From positions 1 through 64,000 of the forward strand of contig CAVVNN010000003.1 in NCBI GenBank assembly GCA_963749605.1: a stretch of 64,000 bases of DNA, in the 5' to 3' direction. The position numbers and the translations under genes are program-made. Below the pieces are notes generated by a model. It had not been told where the DNA came from. It saw only the letters and a program-made list of their open reading frames with translations, and made no database searches. This document shows positions 58,986 through 64,000 of the stretch, one piece after another; within the stretch, counting starts at the first letter, position 1, and every line of letters begins with the position of its first letter. This stretch comes from CAVVNN01 sp963749605. GTDB lineage: Bacteria; Actinomycetota; Thermoleophilia; Solirubrobacterales; 70-9.

Positions 58986-60330
58986 CGACCGCTCGGGCCG
59001 CGTCGAGGATCGCCTCGGAGATCGTCGGGTGGGGGTGGACGATTCGCGCCAGCTCCTGGTAGCCGCCCTCCAGCGCCATCGTCGCGACCAGCTCGGCGAT
59101 CATGTCGCAGGCGCGGTTGCCGACCACGTGGGCGCCGAGGATCTCCCCGTAGGAGGAGTCGACGACGAGCTTGACGATGCCCTCTTTGTCGTCGTAGACG
59201 GTCGCCCCGCCGACCCCGCCCAACTTGAACTTGCCGACCTTGACGTCGTGCCCCGCCTCCTTCGCGGCGGCCTCGGTGAGGCCGACGCTGGCGACCTGCG
59301 GCTGGCAGAAGGTGGCTCCGGGGACCAGGTTCTGGTCGACCGGGTGGGTCGGCGCCCCGGCGGCGTGCTCGACCGCGACCACGCCCTCCTCGGAGGCCTT
59401 GTGGGCGAGCGCCTTGCTGTTGACGAGGTCGCCGACCGCGTAGACCTTCGGGTTGGAGGTCCGCTGGTAGGAGTCGACCTTGACCTTGCCGTTCTCCTCC
59501 AGCTCGATCCCCGCCTCGCCGAGGCCGAGGCCCTCGGTGTCGGGAGCGCGGCCACCCGCGATCAGCAGGTAGTCGACCTCCGCCGACTGGTCTCCGTAGG
59601 TGAGCTTGACCGAGCTCTTGCCCGCCTCGACGTTCTCGACCGGCGTGCCGGTGGAGATCGCGATGTTCTGCTTCTTGAAGGCGCGCTCGACCACCCGTAC
59701 CACGTCCTTGTCCTCGGCAGGGAGGATCTGGTCGAGCATCTCGATCAGCAGGACCTCGGCGCCGAAGCGGCCGTAGGCGGAGGCGATCTCGCAGCCCGAG
59801 GCTCCGGCGCCGGCCACGGCGATCCGCTTCGGCAGCTCGGGCAGCGACCAGGCCCCCCAGGTATCGAGGATGCGGTCGCCGAACTCGACCCCGGGGATCG
59901 GCAGCGAGACGGAGCCCGTCGCCAGCACCACGGCGCCCGCCTCGTAGACGTCGTCGCCGACCTTGACGTTGCCCTCCGCGGTGAGCGAGCCGTCGCCCTC
60001 GATCAGGTCGATCTTGTTTTTCTTCCACAGCATCTGCACGCCGCTGGAGAGCGACTCCGAGACGGCGGCGCGGCGCTTGCCGACCGCGTCCCAGTCGAGC
60101 GAGGCGCCCTTGACCGTGACCCCGAGCTCGGCGCTGTTTCGCGCCTCGTCATAGATCTCGGCGGTGCGCAGCAGGGTCTTGGCCGGGATGCAGGCGTAGT
60201 TGAGGCAACGCCCCCCGGCCTTGTCGCGCTCAACCACGGCGGTCTTGCGGCCGAGCTGGGCCGCGCGGATCGCGGCGACGTAGCCGCCAGGGCCCCCGCC
60301 GATGACGATCACGTCATACGAATCAGCCAC
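58963..60330 (-). CDS. lpdA: Dihydrolipoamide dehydrogenase (E3)
   Basis: Predicted 455-aa flavoenzyme reoxidising dihydrolipoamide with NAD+. FAD site DVIVIGGGPGGYVAAIRAAQLG; redox disulfide GGRCLNYACIPAKTLL; NAD site IAVAGAGASGCEIASAYGRFG; second FAD motif VYAVGDLVNSKALAHKA; C-terminal HPHPTISEAI with the catalytic His-Glu region. Length is normal. First dehydrogenase gene after the thiE and membrane-protein genes, 24 bases downstream of the latter. Confidence 0.96.
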   Translation of the reverse strand: MADSYDVIVIGGGPGGYVAAIRAAQLGRKTAVVERDKAGGRCLNYACIPAKTLLRTAEIYDEARNSAELGVTVKGASLDWDAVGKRRAAVSESLSSGVQMLWKKNKIDLIEGDGSLTAEGNVKVGDDVYEAGAVVLATGSVSLPIPGVEFGDRILDTWGAWSLPELPKRIAVAGAGASGCEIASAYGRFGAEVLLIEMLDQILPAEDKDVVRVVERAFKKQNIAISTGTPVENVEAGKSSVKLTYGDQSAEVDYLLIAGGRAPDTEGLGLGEAGIELEENGKVKVDSYQRTSNPKVYAVGDLVNSKALAHKASEEGVVAVEHAAGAPTHPVDQNLVPGATFCQPQVASVGLTEAAAKEAGHDVKVGKFKLGGVGGATVYDDKEGIVKLVVDSSYGEILGAHVVGNRACDMIAELVATMALEGGYQELARIVHPHPTISEAILDAARAVDGWAIHA

Positions 60331-60354
60331 GGCTTGAGCCTATAGAACCGAGGG

Positions 60355-60852
60355 TCAGTTTCGGGTTGGCATTTGGATTCGCGCCATCGCCTTGACCATG
60401 AAGAAGAAGAGCGTGCCGGAGATCGCCAGCAGGCCGAGGAAGTAGGCGACCTGGCCGACGGTCGCCGCCTGCACGGCGAGGCCGAAGACGGCACTGAAGA
60501 TGAGGAAGACGAGAATCAGCTGGAAGCCGAGAACGGCCCAGTAGCGAGCCCGCCACATGCCCCAGGACATGATCCCCATCAGCAGGGCGGGGGCGAGAAC
60601 CTGGGGGACCTTCGGCTGTTCCCCGTTGACGTGGGCGCCGGCCAGGTAGCCGCCGACGATCGAGAGCGCGATCAGCGCCGAGACCGCGGCGCCGATCGTC
60701 ACCGCCAGGGGGCGGTCGCCCTCGGCCAGGGGCTGCAGCGCCTCGCGCGCCGCCTGGTTGCGCTCCTCGGCCTTCGCGTAGCCGCGCTCCATCCGCTCCC
60801 GCGGCGTCGGCTCCCCACCCCGTTCCTTGCGCTTGCGCCTCTGCTCAGCCAC
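60355..60852 (-). CDS. Small four-helix membrane protein
   Basis: Predicted 165-aa protein: a strongly charged cytoplasmic N terminus (RRKRKERGGEPTPRERMERG), then four hydrophobic segments (GAAVSALIALSIVGGYLAG, APALLMGIMSWGMW, AVLGFQLILVFLIFSAVFGL, VAYFLGLLAISGTLFFFMV). GTG start at 60852 overlaps the thiE stop by 8 bases. I do not recognise a named family. Operon position between thiE and lpd gives no clear role; a thiamine-precursor permease would normally be larger. Confidence 0.75.
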   Translation of the reverse strand: MAEQRRKRKERGGEPTPRERMERGYAKAEERNQAAREALQPLAEGDRPLAVTIGAAVSALIALSIVGGYLAGAHVNGEQPKVPQVLAPALLMGIMSWGMWRARYWAVLGFQLILVFLIFSAVFGLAVQAATVGQVAYFLGLLAISGTLFFFMVKAMARIQMPTRN

Positions 60853-61531
60853 CGGGCGCCACGTCCCCGAGCCCGGCAAAGGCCCGGCGGATCGATTCCG
60901 CCGCCGCCGCGGGATCCTCGGCGTCGCGGATCGCCCGCACCACGCCGAGCCGCCGAGCCCCCGCGCCGACGACTTCCCCTGCGTTGGACGGGTCGATGCC
61001 GCCGATCGCGAAGAAGGGATGGGCGGTGTGCTGCGCGGCATGCGAGACGAGGCCCAGCCCAACTCCAGGGCGCCCCTCTTTCGTCGGCGTCTCCCACACT
61101 GGCCCCACGCTGATGTAGTCGACCGGCTGATCGCCGGCGGCGGCGATCTGCTCTTTCGAGTGCGTGGAGAGGCCGACGATCGCGTCTGGGCCGAGGACCT
61201 CTCTCGCCTCCTGCACCGGCATGTCGTCCTGGCCGACGTGGACGCCGTCGGCGTCGCAGGCCCGCGCCAGGTGTGGGTCGTCGTTGACGATGAAGAGGGC
61301 GCTGTAGGTGTCGCAGAGCCGGCGGAAGGTGAGCGCGGCCTGCTCGATCTCGCGGCGCGGCAGCGCCTTCTCGCGCAGCTGCACGATGTCGGCGCCGCCG
61401 TTCAGCGCGGCGCGCAGCAGCGGCTCGGGATCCTCGCCGCGGGGTTGCGCCTCGCAGACGAAGTAGAGGCGCGCTGTGCGCAGCCGCTCGCGTCGAAGCG
61501 GTCCGGCTGCCTCCGGGGGTGCCAGGCTCAT
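60845..61531 (-). CDS. thiE: Thiamine-phosphate synthase
   Basis: Predicted 228-aa TIM-barrel enzyme joining the pyrimidine and thiazole halves of thiamine. GADIVQLREKALPRREI, IVNDDPHLARACDADGVHVGQDDMP, GLSTHSKEQ, DYISVGPVWETPTKEGRPGVG and FAIGGIDPSNAGEV are the standard motifs. It is divergent from the TPP riboswitch, so not under that switch unless a second element lies in the short gap. First gene of the operon leading into the TPP-dependent dehydrogenase. Confidence 0.95.
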   Translation of the reverse strand: MSLAPPEAAGPLRRERLRTARLYFVCEAQPRGEDPEPLLRAALNGGADIVQLREKALPRREIEQAALTFRRLCDTYSALFIVNDDPHLARACDADGVHVGQDDMPVQEAREVLGPDAIVGLSTHSKEQIAAAGDQPVDYISVGPVWETPTKEGRPGVGLGLVSHAAQHTAHPFFAIGGIDPSNAGEVVGAGARRLGVVRAIRDAEDPAAAAESIRRAFAGLGDVAPGG

Positions 61532-61590
61532 CGGACAATCATCGCGCTTCGCCGCCCCGGCCGGTTCGCGATGGGGGTAGCATCGGTGTC

Positions 61591-61675
61591 GTACGGGAGC
61601 CGCGAGGCTGAGAGGGTGGCAACGAGGTCACCGACCGTCTGAACCTGATCCGGGTAATGCCGGCGGAGGCAAGGA
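61591..61675 (+). promoter_or_regulatory. TPP riboswitch (THI element)
   Basis: Core features in order: ACGGGAGC, GAGGCTGAGAGGG, a short variable arm, ACCGTCTGAACCTGATCCGG and GTAATGCCGGCGGAGGCA. These are the diagnostic pyrimidine- and pyrophosphate-sensor sequences. The closing strand contains GGAGG six bases before the thiO TTG, so TPP binding would directly hide the ribosome site: translational control. Confidence 0.93.
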
Positions 61676-62833
61676 TTGACTGAGAAGCGAAGTTACGACG
61701 CGATCGTCATCGGGGGCGGTGTCATCGGCCTGTCCTGCGCCTGGCGTGCGGCGCAGCGCGGCGCCCGCGTCGCCGTGATCGAGAGGGCGCAGCCGCCGGC
61801 GGGCGCCACACGGGTCGCCGCCGGGATGCTGGCGCCGATCGGCGAGCTGACGTTCGGAGAACCCGATCTGCTGCGGATGACGCTTGCCTCCCGAGACCTC
61901 TACGCGGACTTCGTTGCGGAGCTGGAGGCCGCGACCGGGCTGCCGACCGGGTATGTACGCCAGGGGGCGCTGCACGTCGCCCTCGACCGCGACGAGGCGG
62001 CGGAGCTGCGGCGCGTCCACGACCTGCAGCGCTCTCTCGGGCTCGCTGCCGAGTGGCTGCCGCCGCGGCGCTGCCGCGAGCTGGAGCCGGGCCTCAGCCC
62101 GTCGTGCAACGGCGGCGTGTACATAGAGGGCGAGGCGGCGATCGACCCGCGGGCGCTGGCCGTGGCGCTGCTGGCGGCTCTCGAGGGCGAGGGAGTCGAG
62201 GTGCGGACCGGGGTGGAGGTCGCCGAGGCGCTGCTCGACGGCGAGCGGATCGTTGGGGTGCGAACCGACGACGGCGAGGAGCTGCGCGCCGCCGCCGTCA
62301 TCCTCGCCGCAGGCGCCTGGTCCGGGCAGGCGGAGTGGCTGCCTGAGCGCGCCCGGCCGCCGGTCCGCCCGGTCAAGGGCCAGGTCGTGGAGCTGCGCGC
62401 GGCCGGCGGGGTCGCCCCGTGCAAGCGGATCATCGGCGCCGAGCGCGTCTACCTGGCGCCGCGTGTGGACGGTCGCCTGATCGCCGGCGCCACGGTGGAG
62501 GAGCAGGGCTTCGACACGACGGTCACCGCCGGCGCGGTCCACGAGATTCTGCGCGAGGCCTACCGCCTCCTGCCCGAGGTGGCGGAGCTGGAGCTGATCG
62601 AGGCGGCGGTTGGGCTGCGGCCCGGGACGCCCGACAACCTGCCGCTGATCGGTCCCGGCGGCCTCGACGGCCTGCTCTGGGCGACCGGCCACTACCGCAA
62701 CGGCATCCTGCTTGCGCCGCTGACCGCGGAGGCGGTCGCGGGACTGCTCGAGGGCCGCGAGCTGCCCGAGCCCGTCGCCCCGGCGAGCACCGACCGGCTC
62801 GGCCATGCCGCCGCGGAGGGGGTGGCGCGGTGA
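61676..62833 (+). CDS. thiO: Glycine oxidase ThiO
   Basis: Predicted 385-aa FAD-dependent oxidase giving the imine of glycine for the thiazole ring, the aerobic route. AIVIGGGVIGLSCAWRAAQRG binds FAD; GATRVAAGMLAPIGE, YIEGEAAIDPRALAVAL and VGLRPGTPDNLPLIGP plus ATGHYRNGILLAPLTA are ThiO features. The start is TTG (61676) with its ribosome site inside the riboswitch. Its stop overlaps the GTG of the thiSG fusion. Confidence 0.95.
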   Translation: MTEKRSYDAIVIGGGVIGLSCAWRAAQRGARVAVIERAQPPAGATRVAAGMLAPIGELTFGEPDLLRMTLASRDLYADFVAELEAATGLPTGYVRQGALHVALDRDEAAELRRVHDLQRSLGLAAEWLPPRRCRELEPGLSPSCNGGVYIEGEAAIDPRALAVALLAALEGEGVEVRTGVEVAEALLDGERIVGVRTDDGEELRAAAVILAAGAWSGQAEWLPERARPPVRPVKGQVVELRAAGGVAPCKRIIGAERVYLAPRVDGRLIAGATVEEQGFDTTVTAGAVHEILREAYRLLPEVAELELIEAAVGLRPGTPDNLPLIGPGGLDGLLWATGHYRNGILLAPLTAEAVAGLLEGRELPEPVAPASTDRLGHAAAEGVAR

Positions 62834-63804
62834 GGATCGAGCTGAACGGGGAGCCGCGCGAGCTGGCCGAGGGGACGACGCTGGCGGCGGCGGTGCGCGA
62901 GAGCGCCGCCGAACAGGAGGCGAAGGGGGTAGCGGTCGCGCTCGACGGCGAGGTCATCCCACGCGGCGAGTGGGAGGCGACGATGCTGCGTGAGGGGCAG
63001 AGCGTCGAGGTCCTCGCCGCGATCCAGGGCGGCGAGCACACCTGGGAGCTGGGCGGGCGCGAGTGGTCCTCCCGCCTGATCGCGGGAACCGGAGGGTTTC
63101 GCTCGCTGGAGCAGATGGAGAGCGCGTTGGACGCCTCCGGCGCCGAGATCGTCACCGTCGCCCTGCGCCGCGTCGACCCCGATGCCAGGGGCTCGGTGCT
63201 GGACGTGGTCGAGCGGCTCGGCCTCTTCGCGCTGCCCAACACGGCCGGTTGCTTCACGGCCCGCGACGCCGTCCGCACCGCCCGCCTCGCCCGCGAGGCG
63301 TTCGGAACAGACTGGATCAAGCTCGAGGTGATCGGCGACGACCGGACGCTGTACCCCGACGCGGTCGAGCTCCTCGACGCCGCCGAGACCCTCGTCGGCG
63401 AGGGCTTCACCGTCCTCCCCTACACCAACGACGATCCGATCCTCGCCCGCCGCCTCGAGCAGGCCGGCTGCGCCGCGGTGATGCCGCTCGGCTCGCCGAT
63501 CGGCTCGGGCGCCGGCATCCGCAACCCCTACAACATCGCGATCATCGCCGAGCGGGCCGGCGTCCCGGTCGTCCTCGACGCCGGCATCGGCACCGCCTCC
63601 GACGCCGCTCTGGCGATGGAGCTGGGCTGCGACGCGATCCTTGCCGCCAGCTCGATCTTCGGCGCCGAAGACCCGACCGCGATGGCCACCGCCCTGAGCA
63701 AGGCCGTAGAGGCAGGCCACGCCGCCCGCCGCGCCGGACGCATCCCGGTGCGAACCCACGCCGAGGCCTCCACCACCGAGCAGGGCCTGCCCGAGCTCTC
63801 TTGA
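62830..63804 (+). CDS. thiSG: Fused sulfur carrier ThiS - thiazole synthase ThiG
   Basis: Predicted 324-aa fusion. Residues 1-68 are ThiS (IELNGEPRELAEGTTLAAAV to VLAAIQGG), with the Gly-Gly at 67-68 that normally forms the free thiocarboxylate C terminus. Residues 69-324 are ThiG (WELGGREWSSRLIAGTGGF, DWIKLEVIGDD with the Schiff-base Lys, PLGSPIGSGAGIRNPYNI, VVLDAGIGTASDAA). There is no linker or internal start between them, so either cleavage after GG or a modified sulfur-transfer route is needed. GTG start overlaps the thiO stop. Under TPP riboswitch control with thiO. Confidence 0.93.
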   Translation: MRIELNGEPRELAEGTTLAAAVRESAAEQEAKGVAVALDGEVIPRGEWEATMLREGQSVEVLAAIQGGEHTWELGGREWSSRLIAGTGGFRSLEQMESALDASGAEIVTVALRRVDPDARGSVLDVVERLGLFALPNTAGCFTARDAVRTARLAREAFGTDWIKLEVIGDDRTLYPDAVELLDAAETLVGEGFTVLPYTNDDPILARRLEQAGCAAVMPLGSPIGSGAGIRNPYNIAIIAERAGVPVVLDAGIGTASDAALAMELGCDAILAASSIFGAEDPTAMATALSKAVEAGHAARRAGRIPVRTHAEASTTEQGLPELS

Positions 63805-63877
63805 AGCAAGTCCGGGCAGTAACTCTCACAGAAGATGACCTTGCTCGATCTCCAAATGCTTCCCGGCGAGCGGCTGC

Positions 63878-64000
63878 ATGCGCGAGCTAGCCGACTCGAC
63901 TCGCATCGAGCGGTTCATGCGAGAGCTCGGCCAAGCCGTGAAAGTGGAGGGCCGCGTGTATTTCGCGGGAGGGAGCGCACCGCCCCATCCCCCAGGCACT
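63878..64000 (+). CDS. Start of a nucleotidyltransferase-like protein (partial)
   Basis: An ATG at 63878 opens a frame that runs off the window: MRELADSTRIERFMRELG, then VKVEGRVYFAGGSA. The pattern 'RxYFxGGSA' after two amphipathic helices resembles the N terminus of DUF6036/MNT-type nucleotidyltransferase-fold proteins, often toxin-antitoxin-like. Only 41 codons are visible, so the family call is tentative. The 73 bases before it hold no recognisable signal. Confidence 0.5.
   Translation, partial: MRELADSTRIERFMRELGQAVKVEGRVYFAGGSAPPHPPGT

Noticed and set aside
60355..60852. Thiamine precursor transporter (ThiT/YkoE-like) next to thiE.
   Set aside because: Four helices and a long basic N terminus, but no recognisable transporter motif; context alone is not enough.

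Overview
The window is chromosomal DNA from a high-GC actinobacterium. I infer a member of the Thermoleophilia/Solirubrobacterales. The reasons are the very high GC, the many GTG and TTG starts, an Actinobacteria-type fhaA-fhaB-pstP-rodA-pbpA-pknB cell-wall cluster, and a small Glu-rich protein of a type I associate with that class. No rRNA, integrase, transposase or CRISPR array was seen. Genes are packed tightly, many with 4-base ATGA/GTGA/TTGA overlaps, and no gene-free stretch reaches 300 bases.

Layout. 0-3.6 kb: the end of a delta-60-repeat protein, an HNH endonuclease, pheA and an anchored CARDB protein. 3.7-14.5 kb: growth and division control, with three Ser/Thr kinases, two FHA proteins, a PP2C phosphatase, a RodA/FtsW glycosyltransferase, a class B PBP and Ddl. 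14.5-17.0 kb: purM, a frameshifted uppP and dedA. 17.1-28.9 kb: a surface-polysaccharide cluster (FlaA1/CapD-like dehydratase, O-antigen ligase-like protein, flippase, three glycosyltransferases, phosphoglycosyl transferase, GNAT and FemAB-like transferases). 28.9-32.9 kb: DUF3105 protein, metF, an enoyl-CoA hydratase-like gene and a drug exporter. 32.9-40.2 kb: a seven-gene operon made of an ArsR-type regulator and a membrane-bound group 4 [NiFe]-hydrogenase-like complex (HyfB, C, E, F, a HycE-like large subunit and a NuoB-like small subunit), resembling the Rv0081-Rv0087 region of Mycobacterium tuberculosis as I remember it. 40.3-48.7 kb: a high-affinity K+ transport locus in the unusual order kdpF-A-C-B, with KdpD split into two genes at opposite ends and an extra 42-aa membrane protein. 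48.9-51.4 kb: two secreted proteins with a shared repeat type, two tRNA-Ala genes and an acidic protein. 51.4-63.8 kb: a cofactor and pyruvate dehydrogenase block (lipA, lipB, E2, E1beta, E1alpha, a DsbA-like protein, lpd, a membrane protein, thiE, then divergently a TPP riboswitch, thiO and a fused thiS-thiG). A further gene runs off the right edge.

The genes work together in clear modules. PknB and PstP presumably set phosphorylation of FHA and wall-synthesis partners. UppP and the polysaccharide genes share undecaprenyl phosphate. The last block makes both cofactors (TPP and lipoate) needed by the pyruvate dehydrogenase it encodes.

Most interesting signals: (1) the hydrogenase-like large subunit keeps all four metal-site cysteines but is encoded already ending at the residue where HycE is normally cleaved; (2) Glu codons switch from GAG to GAA where several envelope proteins leave the cytoplasm; (3) fhaA appears to start at an ATC codon with an ideal Shine-Dalgarno; (4) split KdpD and the kdpFACB order; (5) GC-rich palindromic elements sit inside coding linkers; (6) four genes carry five apparent single-base insertions, which may be assembly errors.
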